From Sphingomonas pruni NBRC 15498 (lineage in GTDB: Bacteria > Pseudomonadota > Alphaproteobacteria > Sphingomonadales > Sphingomonadaceae), in the NCBI RefSeq assembly GCF_001598455.1, contig NZ_BCYZ01000013.1, positions 1 to 64,000 of the forward strand: DNA of 64,000 bases, written 5' to 3'. The notes under the pieces were generated by a model. That model ran no database searches. It had not been told where the DNA came from and saw only the letters and a list, made by a program, of their open reading frames with translations. Both the position numbers and the translations under genes were made by a program. This document shows positions 44,274 to 52,558 of the stretch, in pieces (positions within the stretch are counted from its first letter, which is position 1; each line of letters begins with the position of its first letter).

Positions 44274-44374
44274 CAACGATGTTGCGCATCGCCGGAACCT
44301 CGGGCTGCTCCGCCCACTCCCCCACCGGGCCTCCCATAAGATACGCTGTTTGGAAGGCCGGGTGGGGGAGTGGG
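44274..44374. repeat. Long palindromic repeat, family P, copy B
   Basis: The lead-in (CCAACGATGTTGCGCATCG, then GCCGGAACCTCGGGCTGCTCCGCCC) matches copy A at 10631 with two differences. The 24-base arms at 44313-44336 and 44351-44374 pair with two mismatches around a 14-base loop. It lies in the gap between the helicase start and the next minus-strand gene end. Confidence 0.75.
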
Positions 44375-44408
44375 CCGGTGCCGCTCGGCGCCGTGAGGCG
44401 TCAACGAC

Positions 44409-44870
44409 TCACTTTTTGGCGACCAGTTTCTTGAATTTCCTGATCGTGCATTGGTCGCCCGAGCGCGTACGGATCGAATCGCGTCCGGCGCAGACCTGGC
44501 CGTCGGCCGACGGTTTGACGTAGAAACCGCCGTAATAACCCAGCCCGGAACAATCGCCGTCCAACTCTGCCCGGACGCGGTCGCCGCCGCGCAACACCAG
44601 ATCGACATAATCGGCCGCGACGATCGCCCCGCCCAATTGGTCGGCGGCGATGCACTTGGGACCCTTTTTCTCGGCCCATTTGATCGGTCGCACCGGTGTG
44701 GGTTGTTGGGCGGGCGCGCCACGCAATCTGCTGGGGACGCGGATGATGATCCGTCCGCGAATCGTCACTTGCGCCAGTTCGATGCCGGTCACCTGGCCGG
44801 CGGGCGCGGGAGTAGCGGCCGCGGCGATGGAGGCAATGAAGGCAAAGGCGGCAAGGGACGGATTCGGCAT
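44409..44870 (-). CDS. Exported hypothetical protein
   Basis: The 153-residue product starts with a signal peptide (MPNPSLAAFAFIASIAAAATPAPAG). A segment IRGRIIIRVPSRLRGAP and then KKGPKCIAADQLGGAIVAADYVDLVLRGGDRVRAELDGDCSGLGYYGGFYVKPS follow, with four cysteines that can make two disulfides (KCIA, DCSG, QVCAG, QCTI). I know this type only as a conserved sphingomonad exported protein of unknown function. ATG at 44870 is chosen to place the signal peptide at the N-terminus. It is divergent from the FAD-linked oxidase gene. Confidence 0.68.
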   Translation of the reverse strand: MPNPSLAAFAFIASIAAAATPAPAGQVTGIELAQVTIRGRIIIRVPSRLRGAPAQQPTPVRPIKWAEKKGPKCIAADQLGGAIVAADYVDLVLRGGDRVRAELDGDCSGLGYYGGFYVKPSADGQVCAGRDSIRTRSGDQCTIRKFKKLVAKK

Positions 44871-44949
44871 GAAGCGCGCCTTGGTAAGGCCATAATTTGA
44901 ACACGCAATGAATTGGATGCGCGCGCCCGGCCATGCTAGCGCCATTGCC

Positions 44950-46398
44950 ATGACACCCGCACAGGCCGAGTTGGTCGCCGCCGTCCGCGCAGCGCTGGGC
45001 GAAAAGGCAGTCGTCACCGATCCGGCGGATATCGCCCCGTGGCTGACGGACTGGCGCGGCCGTTTTCATGGCAGCAGCCCTGCGATCCTGGCGCCCGACA
45101 CGGTCCCGGGGGTGCAATTGGTCGTGGACAGGGCGCGCGAGCTTGGCGTCGCGCTGGTGCCGCAGGGAGGCAATACGTCGATGGTCGCCGGTGCCACGCC
45201 GCCGACCGACGGCTCGGCGCTGATCCTGTCGACGCGGCGGCTGAACCGTATCCGCTCGCTCCGGCCGGCCGACGCCCTGGCGGTGGCAGAGGCAGGCGTG
45301 ATCCTGTCCAATCTTCACGACGCGGCGCTGGCCGAGGGAATGCGCTTCCCGCTCACCCTGGGCGCAAAGGGCAGCGCAACGATCGGCGGCCTAGCCTCGA
45401 CCAACGCTGGCGGCACGCAGGTGCTGCGGTTCGGGACGATGCGCGGGCTGGTCGCGGGGGTCGAGGCGGTGTTCCCCGACGGTACCGTCCACAACGGGCT
45501 CGCCGCGCTCAAGAAGGATAATCGCGGCTACGATCTCAACCAGTTGCTGGTGGGCGCGGAAGGCACGATCGGGGTGATCACTGCGGCAACGCTACGGCTC
45601 GTCCCGGCGATCCTCGATCGGGCGGTGGCCTGGGTCGGCCTGGCCGATCCCGAACGCGCGCTGGCGCTGTTGCGGCGGCTGCAGGCCGCTACCCAGACGG
45701 TCGAGAGCTTCGAGATCATTCCGCAAAGCTTTCTCGATGCGGTGATCCGCCATTTCCCCGCCACGCGCACGCCGCTGGGCGGCAATCATGGCTGGCACGT
45801 CCTGATCGAAGCGACGCGTGCGGCGCCCTCGGACGAGCCGCCGACGGCTCTGCTCGAACGGATGATCGGCGACGCACTCGCGGCAGGAGAGGTCGAGGAT
45901 GCGGTCGTTGCGGCAAGCGAGGCGCAAGCCGACGCCTTGTGGAAAATCCGCGAAACCATCCCGGAAGCGTCGCGTGCCGAAGGGCCCGCCTTACAGCACG
46001 ACATCTCGGTACCCGTCGCCGGCATGCCGCGCTTCCTAACCGAAGGCGCGAGGACAGTGGAGGCGCGCTTTCCCGGAACGCACGCGGCCGGGTTCGGCCA
46101 TCTCGGCGACGGCAATGTCCATTTCCATGTGCGGGCGCCGGTCGACACCGACGGTCCCCGCTGGTACGATCAGGATGGCCATGTCATCTCGGCGTTCGTC
46201 CACGATCTCGTCGTCGCCGCCGGCGGATCGATTTCGGCCGAGCATGGCATCGGCCAGCTGAAGCGGGACGAGCTGGCTCGCCTGTCCTCGCCGGCGCGGA
46301 TGATGGCGTTGCGAGCGATCAAACGGGCCTTTGATCCGAGCGAATTGATGAATCCGGGCAAGCTCGTTATCCTTGCGCCCGACGGCGCCACCCCTTAG
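44950..46398 (+). CDS. FAD-linked D-2-hydroxyacid dehydrogenase (GlcD/D-2HGDH type)
   Basis: The 482-residue flavoenzyme has a PCMH-type FAD domain, with VPQGGNTSMVAGATPP, AEAGVILSNLHDAAL and GAKGSATIGGLASTNAGGTQVLRFGTMRG. A FAD-oxidase C-terminal domain ends in FGHLGDGNVHFHVRAP, GGSISAEHGIGQLKRDEL and AFDPSELMNPGKL, where the histidines are catalytic. The closest enzymes oxidise D-2-hydroxyglutarate or D-lactate and pass electrons to an ETF or cytochrome. It may scavenge D-2-hydroxyglutarate made as a side-product by serine-pathway SerA, but that link is inference. ATG at 44950 is chosen to match the family start. Confidence 0.92.
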   Translation: MTPAQAELVAAVRAALGEKAVVTDPADIAPWLTDWRGRFHGSSPAILAPDTVPGVQLVVDRARELGVALVPQGGNTSMVAGATPPTDGSALILSTRRLNRIRSLRPADALAVAEAGVILSNLHDAALAEGMRFPLTLGAKGSATIGGLASTNAGGTQVLRFGTMRGLVAGVEAVFPDGTVHNGLAALKKDNRGYDLNQLLVGAEGTIGVITAATLRLVPAILDRAVAWVGLADPERALALLRRLQAATQTVESFEIIPQSFLDAVIRHFPATRTPLGGNHGWHVLIEATRAAPSDEPPTALLERMIGDALAAGEVEDAVVAASEAQADALWKIRETIPEASRAEGPALQHDISVPVAGMPRFLTEGARTVEARFPGTHAAGFGHLGDGNVHFHVRAPVDTDGPRWYDQDGHVISAFVHDLVVAAGGSISAEHGIGQLKRDELARLSSPARMMALRAIKRAFDPSELMNPGKLVILAPDGATP

Positions 46399-46462
46399 GG
46401 CGCACGGCCACGTGCGGCTTCTTGGGGGAGCCGCGTTCAAGAGATTCGATTGGAGTAGGATA

Positions 46463-47233
46463 ATGGCCAGCGCGCCGCAGTCGCTTCCGCTTTTCTATAA
46501 TGCGCTCGAGCCGCTTTCGAGCGAACAGCACGGCAATTTTCGCATCCGCCCGTCCAACGGCGCGCCGTTTCTGGCCAACCAGCACGCGATCCCGCTGACC
46601 GTGGACGAATTCCCGATGGCGCAGCGCAACATGCCGATCGTCTTCTCGCAAGGCGATGATGGCGTGCCGCTGGCGCTGATGGGCCTGAACGAGGGCGTCA
46701 ACGTCTTCATCGACGAGAAGGGCCAGCTGCGTGAGCCCTATACCTATGTGCCGGCCTATATCCGCCGCTATCCGTATTTGCTCGCACGCCTCCGTCCGGA
46801 AGCCGAAGAGCTGACTTTGTGCTTCGATCCGAGCTCGGAGACGATCGGTGCGTTCGACGACGGTGAGCCGCTGTTCGCCGACGGCGCGCCGACCGACGTC
46901 ACCAAGAACATCCTCGAGTTCAATCAGCAGTTCGAGGAAGCCGGCGCGCGTACCGCGGCATTCATGAACGAGCTGCGCGAACTCGACCTGTTGATGGACG
47001 GCGAAGTGACGATCCAGCCGGACGGCGCCGACAAGCCGTTCGTCTATTCGGGCTTCCGCATGGTCAACGAACAGAAGCTCAACGAACTGCGCGGCGACCA
47101 GCTGCGCAAGATGACCCAATCGGGCCTGCTGCCGTTGATCTACGCGCATTTGTTCTCGTTGTCGGTGATGCGCGAGATCTTCACGCGCCAGATGCAATTG
47201 GGGCTGATGCCGGCTCCGCAGCTCGTCGCCTGA
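46463..47233 (+). CDS. sapC: SapC-family protein
   Basis: The 256-residue product has the SapC pattern: LPLFYNALEPLSSEQHGNFRIRP at the start, LTVDEFPMAQRNMPIVF, YVPAYIRRYPYLLARL, GEPLFADGAPTDVTKNILEFNQQFEEAGARTAAF, and a C-terminal LLPLIYAHLFSLSVMREI. SapC is named from Campylobacter surface-array work but in alphaproteobacteria its role is unknown; it lacks a signal peptide and looks cytoplasmic. TGGAGTAGGA precedes ATG 46463. The symbol follows the family name only. Confidence 0.88.
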   Translation: MASAPQSLPLFYNALEPLSSEQHGNFRIRPSNGAPFLANQHAIPLTVDEFPMAQRNMPIVFSQGDDGVPLALMGLNEGVNVFIDEKGQLREPYTYVPAYIRRYPYLLARLRPEAEELTLCFDPSSETIGAFDDGEPLFADGAPTDVTKNILEFNQQFEEAGARTAAFMNELRELDLLMDGEVTIQPDGADKPFVYSGFRMVNEQKLNELRGDQLRKMTQSGLLPLIYAHLFSLSVMREIFTRQMQLGLMPAPQLVA

Positions 47234-47252
47234 CGGTGTCCGGGCGCGCTGA

Positions 47253-47813
47253 GTGACGAGGATGACGCTGATCCGAACCGACCGCTATTCGTGGGGCGCG
47301 ATCTGGCTCCATTGGGCGATTGCGCTCCTGGTCCTCGTCAACCTCGCGCTCGGGCTGTTCCACGAATCGCTGCTCGACGGCATCAAATGGGTGATGCCGG
47401 TCCACAAGTCGATCGGGATCACCGTGCTGGCACTGACGCTGCTGCGGCTGGGCTGGCGGCTGATGCATCGACCGCCGCCGCTGCCAGCCGACGTGACGGG
47501 CTGGGAGCGGACGGCGGCAAAGGCGACGCACTGGGCCTTCTATGCGCTGTTGCTGGCGTTGCCGCTGACCGGCTGGATGCTGTCGTCCAACCCGGCGCGG
47601 CTGCGCCCGATGGCATGGTTCTGGCTGTTCCCGGTTCCGCCGCTGCCGATATCGGGCGCGGCGGCGAAGCTGGGCAGCAATCTCCACGGCGTGATCGGCT
47701 ATATCATGCTCGCGCTGGTCGTGCTGCACATCGCGGCGGCACTGCGCCACCATTTTCTACTGCGTGACAGCGTGCTTGCCCGGATGGCGCCGGGATTGAA
47801 CCGAAACGGATGA
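47253..47813 (+). CDS. Cytochrome b561
   Basis: The 186-residue four-helix membrane protein has the typical di-heme b561 pattern: IWLHWAIALLVLVNLALG, MPVHKSIGITVLALTLLRLGWRL, KATHWAFYALLLALPLTGWML and NLHGVIGYIMLALVVLHIAAALRHHF, with the heme-ligand histidines in each helix. It oxidises ubiquinol, and in studied members reduces superoxide. It differs clearly from the b561 at 25396, which has an acidic insertion. Start is GTG at 47253 or ATG at 47262. Confidence 0.93.
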   Translation: MTRMTLIRTDRYSWGAIWLHWAIALLVLVNLALGLFHESLLDGIKWVMPVHKSIGITVLALTLLRLGWRLMHRPPPLPADVTGWERTAAKATHWAFYALLLALPLTGWMLSSNPARLRPMAWFWLFPVPPLPISGAAAKLGSNLHGVIGYIMLALVVLHIAAALRHHFLLRDSVLARMAPGLNRNG

Positions 47814-47845
47814 AATTCTCCGTTGAGAACGTTCAAGTCCGAGTC

Positions 47846-47874
47846 TTGAAACGGTAATCTCATCGACCTATGTT
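47846..47874 (+). promoter_or_regulatory. Promoter of the small RNA
   Basis: TTGAAA (47846-47851), a 17-base spacer and TATGTT (47869-47874) fit a sigma-70 promoter. The overlapping CTTG and CCTATGTT also match the looser RpoH-type pattern of alphaproteobacteria. The predicted start is near 47881. Confidence 0.5.
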
Positions 47875-47880
47875 GCTTGA

Positions 47881-47989
47881 GTACGGCTTCGTGTCCCCCC
47901 TTTCGCGAGGTCGTGCAGACACGCTTTCGAGCGTGTCTCCTCCCTGAACCTTGGCCACCTCGGGCATTTGCCCGAGGTGGTTTTTTATT
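47881..47989 (+). ncRNA. Trans-acting small RNA candidate with CCUCCC motif (alphaproteobacterial ar14/CcsR-like)
   Basis: About 110 bases with no reading frame carry a compact RNA architecture. A CCCCCC tract comes first, then a small CCT/AGG hairpin, then a perfect 8-base stem AGACACGC/GCGTGTCT (47917-47924 with 47931-47938). The single-stranded CCTCCC motif (47939-47944) follows directly, then TGAACCTTGG, then a perfect 11-base terminator stem CCACCTCGGGC/GCCCGAGGTGG (47955-47965, 47970-47980) with six T. CCTCCC is complementary to Shine-Dalgarno sequences. This plan, including the TTGG-CCACCTCGGG terminator entry, recalls alphaproteobacterial ar14/MmgR and CcsR small RNAs that block translation. 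I cannot align it to confirm. It stands between a cytochrome b561 gene and a hypothetical gene, with its own promoter. Confidence 0.68.
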
Positions 47990-48006
47990 GGGCGGCTGCA
48001 TAACAG

Positions 48007-48459
48007 ATGGCGATGACCGGGCCGGCGGCTGATTCAGCGACTTCCTATGAGAAGTTCTTGCGTATGCTTCCCGGCGGCGCCGAGGTGGTCGACTGGTTCG
48101 GCTTCGCACCCTCTTTCCACGATGCCACGCTGGAACGCCTGGAACTGGCTAACAATTCGGCAACACTCGTGCTTGCCGCCTTCCGAATGACCGACAAGGT
48201 CGACGATCGGGGCTTCGTCGTTCTGGACAAGCACGCGCTGATAACGATCGCCCTTCGACGGGTCAGCGGGGTCTCGCTCACCGGAGATGCCGGATCGATC
48301 GTTTCCAGTCTGACAATCGCTGCCGTCACGTCCGAATCCAGGTGGCGTTCCGTCCGTGGTCCGGCGATCGGCGATTTCCAGATTAGCTGGGAAAGCAGCT
48401 ACGGTCTGGAAGGCGTATTATTCGCACCCGAACTGTTGCTCTCGCTGCAACCTCAATAA
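48007..48459 (+). CDS. Hypothetical protein, weakly Imm50-like
   Basis: The 150-residue cytoplasmic product has no signal peptide. Its core, VDWFGFAPSFHDATLERLELANNSATLVL, resembles the FHDA pattern of immunity protein 50-like families, in which a Trp/Phe-His-Asp motif is followed by beta strands. The similarity is weak, and no toxin gene or polymorphic toxin module is adjacent. The gene starts about 20 bases after the small RNA terminator and runs convergent with the amidohydrolase gene 24 bases later. Confidence 0.55.
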   Translation: MAMTGPAADSATSYEKFLRMLPGGAEVVDWFGFAPSFHDATLERLELANNSATLVLAAFRMTDKVDDRGFVVLDKHALITIALRRVSGVSLTGDAGSIVSSLTIAAVTSESRWRSVRGPAIGDFQISWESSYGLEGVLFAPELLLSLQPQ

Positions 48460-48483
48460 GTGCTTTTTTTGTTGGTTCCGGCC

Positions 48484-49332
48484 TCACTCGGCCGCCAGTG
48501 CCAGCCCACCAGTCAACAACTCATCGGTGGCGGCATCGATCATTCGACGTAGCAAGGCGGCGGTGCCGGCCAGACCCTTGCCAGGCGCGGTCAGGCTGGG
48601 GTCGAGATAAAGTCGCCGGTCGATCTCGATCTGGATCGCGTGGATATGCTCGTGGGGGCGGCCGTGGCGGGACAGAATATACCCACCCGGATAGGGCGTG
48701 TTGAGCGCCGCGCGATGGCCTGCGGCGACGACTTCCCCTTCCAGCCGATGGACCAGCCGTCCGCCCGCGCTGCGGCCGAAGCGGTCACCGATTACCACGC
48801 GCGCGGCGGCCCCTCCGGGCAATGGCGGCATCGAATGTATATCGAGCAACAAAGCGGCCCCGAACCGCTCGCGCGCCGCCGCTAGCGCCTCGGCCAGCGC
48901 GGAGTGATAGGGTCGGTGATCCTGGGCGATGCGCTGCCGCACCTCGTCGTCGCCCAGCCGTCGGTTCCAGATCGCGATACCGGGCGCCGATCGTCGTGGC
49001 ACCAGGCCCAGCCCGCTGCGCAATTTGGTTGCCGCCGCGCCGGCCGGAATCGGCCGCGCGCCGTCGTCGATCATCGGGTCGCGTTCGTCCTCGCCGCGAT
49101 TGAGGTCGATCCAGGCGCGCGCGCGGCGCTGCACGAACACGGTCTCGTCGATCCGCGCGGCCAGCGCGACATCGTCGGCATGGCGATCCTCCAGCGCCAG
49201 CATCGACGCGACCGGCACGGCGGCGGCGGCGCGCAACTGAAGCGGATAATCGCGCCCGGCATGCGGCACCGACAGGATTACCGGGCTGTCCGGCGGGATT
49301 GGTCCGACGCGGTCGAACGAGGGAACTGCCAT
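48484..49332 (-). CDS. N-formylglutamate amidohydrolase
   Basis: The 282-residue protein has VILSVPHAGRDYPLQL near residue 18, ARAWIDLNRGEDERDP, SGLGLVPRR, ALLLDIHSMPP and a late FGRSAGGRLVHRLEG plus GYILSRHGRPHEHIHAIQIEI. This is the FGase family pattern with zinc-binding histidines and Glu. The enzyme removes formate from N-formylglutamate in the HutF-type histidine pathway, but no hut genes are adjacent here. ATG at 49332 is chosen; an in-frame TTG 12 codons earlier is possible. Confidence 0.9.
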   Translation of the reverse strand: MAVPSFDRVGPIPPDSPVILSVPHAGRDYPLQLRAAAAVPVASMLALEDRHADDVALAARIDETVFVQRRARAWIDLNRGEDERDPMIDDGARPIPAGAAATKLRSGLGLVPRRSAPGIAIWNRRLGDDEVRQRIAQDHRPYHSALAEALAAARERFGAALLLDIHSMPPLPGGAAARVVIGDRFGRSAGGRLVHRLEGEVVAAGHRAALNTPYPGGYILSRHGRPHEHIHAIQIEIDRRLYLDPSLTAPGKGLAGTAALLRRMIDAATDELLTGGLALAAE

Positions 49333-49443
49333 GCCGGCAAATCTACTCGTCGTATCGCATCGGGGCAATCGTCGCGCGACGCTGGAAAATCTTAAGCCCT
49401 TGGGGCATAAAAAGCTTCGCGGGACACGAGGCAGCGGACGGGC

Positions 49444-49821
49444 ATGATCAGGATTTTATTGGCCGAAGACGATTCGGTGATGCGCGAATATCTGACGCGC
49501 GCGCTCGAACGCTCGGGCTATGCCGTTACCGCCGTCGATCGCGGCACTGCCGCGCTGCCGCTGATCGAAACCGAGCATTTCGATTTGCTGCTGACCGACA
49601 TCGTCATGCCTGAGATGGACGGGATCGAATTGGCGCAAAAGGTGTCCGACATCGCGCCCGATATGCGCGTAATGTTCATCACCGGATTCGCCGCGGTAAC
49701 CCTGCGCGCCGGCAAGCAGATGCCCAACGCTCGCGTGCTATCCAAACCGTTCCATCTTAAAGATCTCGTGATCGAGGTCGACCGCCTGTTCGAGGTCGAA
49801 AGCGCCAACGGCGGGCTTTAA
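49444..49821 (+). CDS. cpdR: Cell cycle response regulator CpdR
   Basis: The 125-residue single-domain receiver matches CpdR: ILLAEDDSVMREYLTRALERSGYAV at the start, phosphoacceptor Asp52 in LLLTDIVMPEMDGIELAQ, MFITGF and the conserved Lys in VLSKPFHLKDLVIEVDRLF. In Caulobacter unphosphorylated CpdR brings the ClpXP protease to the pole to destroy CtrA and other proteins; phosphorylation by CckA-ChpT blocks this. It has no output domain. It is a single gene followed by a family P palindrome. Together with ccrM and trcR it marks cell-cycle control in this window. Confidence 0.93.
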   Translation: MIRILLAEDDSVMREYLTRALERSGYAVTAVDRGTAALPLIETEHFDLLLTDIVMPEMDGIELAQKVSDIAPDMRVMFITGFAAVTLRAGKQMPNARVLSKPFHLKDLVIEVDRLFEVESANGGL

Positions 49822-49826
49822 TAAAA

Positions 49827-49905
49827 CGGTGCCAGCCCGCTCCCCCACCCGGCCTCCCAAAGGATAATTAATTGGGTGGCCGGGTGGGGGAGCGGGCCGG
49901 CACCG
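49827..49905. repeat. Long palindromic repeat, family P, copy C
   Basis: 33-base arms at 49827-49859 and 49873-49905 pair with two mismatches around a 13-base A/T-rich loop. The arms share the CCCCCACCCGGCC core with copies A and B, but this copy lacks their lead-in. It follows cpdR and may also act as its terminator, although no T-run follows. Confidence 0.75.
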
Positions 49906-49922
49906 TCACATGACAAACTCGC

Positions 49923-49951
49923 TTGCACAGCGGCGGAAGCGCCGCTACAGG
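49923..49951 (+). promoter_or_regulatory. Putative tRNA-Val promoter
   Basis: TTGCAC (49923-49928), a 17-base spacer that itself is a GCGGCGGAAGCGCCGC palindrome, and TACAGG (49946-49951) lie 14 bases before the tRNA. The match to consensus is moderate. Confidence 0.35.
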
Positions 49952-49964
49952 GCGCCCTCCCCGT

Positions 49965-50039
49965 GGGCGTGTAGCTCAGTGGTAGAGCACTGTGTTGACA
50001 TCGCAGGGGTCGCAAGTTCAATCCTTGCCACGCCCACCA
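49965..50039 (+). tRNA. tRNA-Val (anticodon GAC)
   Basis: The cloverleaf can be drawn completely. The acceptor stem GGGCGTG/CACGCCC, D-arm GCTC/GAGC, anticodon stem CTGTG/CGCAG (with one G-T pair) with anticodon GAC at 49997-49999, and a TTC-containing T-arm are all present. The 3' CCA (50037-50039) is encoded. It reads valine codons GUC and GUU. No other tRNA was found in the window. Confidence 0.96.
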
Positions 50040-50043
50040 TCGA

Positions 50044-50080
50044 AAGCCTCGGGAAACTCCGGTTTCCCGAGGCTTTTGTG
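50044..50080 (+). terminator. Rho-independent terminator after tRNA-Val
   Basis: AAGCCTCGGGAAAC and GTTTCCCGAGGCTT form a perfect 14-base stem with a 4-base loop (50058-50061), followed by TT GTGT. It lies five bases after the tRNA CCA end. Confidence 0.85.
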
Positions 50081-50140
50081 TATCTCGTCCATAGGGGCCG
50101 GCGTGGCGCGGCCAGGCCAGGCGCGGAGCCACGATGCGAT

Positions 50141-52558
50141 CTACCAGCCAAAACCAATGCCTAACCTGGCGTTACGGGGGCGCAACGGCGTGGTCTGGTC
50201 ACGATAGGTCAGCGAAAACGGATTGCCATAGGCAAACCGATTTGCCGCACTGTTGGTCAGGTTGTCGACAGCAAGATCGACCCGCAATCCGCCACGACGC
50301 ACACCGGCCGACAGGCCCAAAAGCCAGTAATTTCCCTGGCTCACGTCGAGAAGGTCGCCCGTGCCGAGAACGGATCGGCCGACATAATCGGCGCCGATTC
50401 GGATTCGCGGCGCAAGTCCGCGCGTGGCCCATTCGTACGACAAGCCCCAATGACCGGCGAACGGCGGCGTCTCCGGCAATCGACGGTTATTGCGCGTCGA
50501 CTGATCGGCGATCGGGCCGGAGACTTCATTGGCCGTAAGCAGGAAGGAAGCCTCGGCGTGCAGGCCTGCGACCGGTACCCAGTCGATTGTGCATTCGGCC
50601 GCTTCGATCCGGGCATTTCCGATATTGTCGGTATAGGGCTGGCCACGACGGTTGATCAGGTCCGCCTGGATGTTGCTCCAGAGCGCCATCGAAATGCTGC
50701 CCGAAAATGCCAGGCCCATCGGACCGTCGCGTAGCTTGCGCATCCCGATTTCGCCGACGGTGATCGCGTCGGATCGATAATCGGCAACCCGGCCAACGCC
50801 GGTCGCGACCGCGAGCCCCCCCGTTCGGTATCCGGTCTGGAACCGCGTGAACAAGGCAAGACGCGGCGAGACTTGCAGCGAAAAGGCCAATGTCGGATCA
50901 AATCGCCGGCTCAACCGGCCTTTGACGAAATTCGCCGATTGCGGGGCGGACGAGGGATCGCCATCGGTTCGGGCCATGGTGGCACGTCCGCCGGCGGTGA
51001 CCGAAAGACTCGGCAACAGGGCAATCGTCGCCTCGCCGAACAACGAGGCAGCCTTGGTGACGTTGGTCACGCCGATAATGTCGAACGAATTCCCCAGCGA
51101 ACCGACGGCGCGCGACAATATGTCCTGATCCCTGGCTAGGGTGAAGCCCACGACCCAGGAATTGCCGTTCGGCAACGAGCGCGACAGCCTCGTTTCCTGG
51201 CTCAACAACCATTTGTCGCGGTTCGCGATATACATGACCGGCGGCGACTTCGAACTAAGCGGGCGCCGCGGCGTGGCATCGAACTGGTCTGTCGACTGAT
51301 AGCCGACGATGCCCGTCGCCGAAAAGAGTCGCAGCCCGCTGTCCCACTCCCGGCTGACCGTCAGGCGACCGAACAGCAAGCGGTTGTCGAACGGTTGAGC
51401 TATGCGCGAGCGCCTCGTCAACGGCCCCTCTGCGGCTTCGGCATATTGGCCGTCTCGCGTGTCGATCCATTGCCCCGCCCCGCTCGCCTCGATCCGCCAG
51501 CCGGCGCCGGGGTCGATCCGTAACGCCAGCCGTCCTCCGACGGTGTCGCTGCGGTTGACGTTCCTCAGGCCGCGTCTGACATCGTCCAGATAGCCGCCCT
51601 CATGGACGGTATAGGCGACCGCGCGCATCCCCATCCGGTCCTTCAGTATCGGCAGGTTGACCATGCCGGCGACATCGAAACCGGTGCTTCCCCCTTGCGT
51701 CGCGGTGACGCCGCTCGACGCCGCGCCCGCTATCGCAGAGAGATCGGCCGGGTTGGAAGTCAGCCGGATCACGCCCCCGATCGCGCCCGAACCGTATAAT
51801 GTGCCCTGCGCGCCCTCCAATATTTCGATCCGGCGCATGTCATATAGCCGCAAGCCGGGATCGGGTCCGGAATAGGTCAGTTGCACGTCGTCGAGATAAA
51901 TGCTGGTTGGCGACTGCGTGGTGCCGCTGAAACTGCTGTCGGCGATACCGCGGATGAATACCTTGTTACGTCCGGCGCCCAGTTGGGTGCTTTGCAGGAT
52001 CGGGATGCCAGGGGCGAGGTCGGTCATCGTTCCCGCCGCCGAGGGGGGCGATCGTTCCGTCTCGGTCACCATGAGGCTCCCGGGGTAGCGCAACAGCGAG
52101 ATGCGCTGTTTGCTGGCCGTGACGATGATGTCGGGCTGCGGGGAGGACGGCGACGACGTCACCGCCGGTCGTGTCTTGCGTGGCGCCGCGCGAGCCGGCG
52201 CCCGCACGATACGATAGCCGCCGGTGATCGCGATCGCGCGATAGCCGGTATCGGCAAGGAGGCGGTCGAGCGCCTTGCGCACCGGCATGTGTCCCAGGAC
52301 CGGTTCGGTTCGGATTGATCGCAATCCCGATTCGGTGCTGATGATCTCGACCCCTGTTTCGCGCGCCAGCGTCACCAGGGCGATGTCGAGGGTGGTCGGC
52401 GGAATCGAAATCGGGACGTCGCGAGCAAGGGCGGTCGCGGGCGAGCAAGTCCCCAGTGCGAGCAGGAAGGCAGCAAGGCCAGGGCGTTGTCGCCGAAATC
52501 GACGCCCATTAGCGCGGGATCGACGCCCCGTCAGACAGGACCCATCGCTCACCGTCAC
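50141..52558 (-). CDS. TonB-dependent receptor with STN signalling domain
   Basis: The 805-residue product has an N-terminal signal region (about 28-46) and a secretin/TonB short N-terminal (STN) domain (about 50-120: IPPTTLDIALVTLARETGVEII ... ALDRLLADTGYRAI). After a Pro/Ser linker comes the plug domain (from DIIVTASKQRIS, with FIRGIADSSF and DMRRIEILEGAQGTLYGSGAIGGVIRLTS), then a 22-strand barrel ending in RLGIGFGW. STN receptors signal ligand binding to a FecR-type anti-sigma factor. Here FecR and the sigma factor are directly upstream; the start overlaps the fecR 3' end by 50 bases if GTG 52558 is used (52552 is also possible). The ligand is unknown; FecA-like iron chelates or glycans are options. 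Confidence 0.92.
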   Translation of the reverse strand: MTVSDGSCLTGRRSRANGRRFRRQRPGLAAFLLALGTCSPATALARDVPISIPPTTLDIALVTLARETGVEIISTESGLRSIRTEPVLGHMPVRKALDRLLADTGYRAIAITGGYRIVRAPARAAPRKTRPAVTSSPSSPQPDIIVTASKQRISLLRYPGSLMVTETERSPPSAAGTMTDLAPGIPILQSTQLGAGRNKVFIRGIADSSFSGTTQSPTSIYLDDVQLTYSGPDPGLRLYDMRRIEILEGAQGTLYGSGAIGGVIRLTSNPADLSAIAGAASSGVTATQGGSTGFDVAGMVNLPILKDRMGMRAVAYTVHEGGYLDDVRRGLRNVNRSDTVGGRLALRIDPGAGWRIEASGAGQWIDTRDGQYAEAAEGPLTRRSRIAQPFDNRLLFGRLTVSREWDSGLRLFSATGIVGYQSTDQFDATPRRPLSSKSPPVMYIANRDKWLLSQETRLSRSLPNGNSWVVGFTLARDQDILSRAVGSLGNSFDIIGVTNVTKAASLFGEATIALLPSLSVTAGGRATMARTDGDPSSAPQSANFVKGRLSRRFDPTLAFSLQVSPRLALFTRFQTGYRTGGLAVATGVGRVADYRSDAITVGEIGMRKLRDGPMGLAFSGSISMALWSNIQADLINRRGQPYTDNIGNARIEAAECTIDWVPVAGLHAEASFLLTANEVSGPIADQSTRNNRRLPETPPFAGHWGLSYEWATRGLAPRIRIGADYVGRSVLGTGDLLDVSQGNYWLLGLSAGVRRGGLRVDLAVDNLTNSAANRFAYGNPFSLTYRDQTTPLRPRNARLGIGFGW

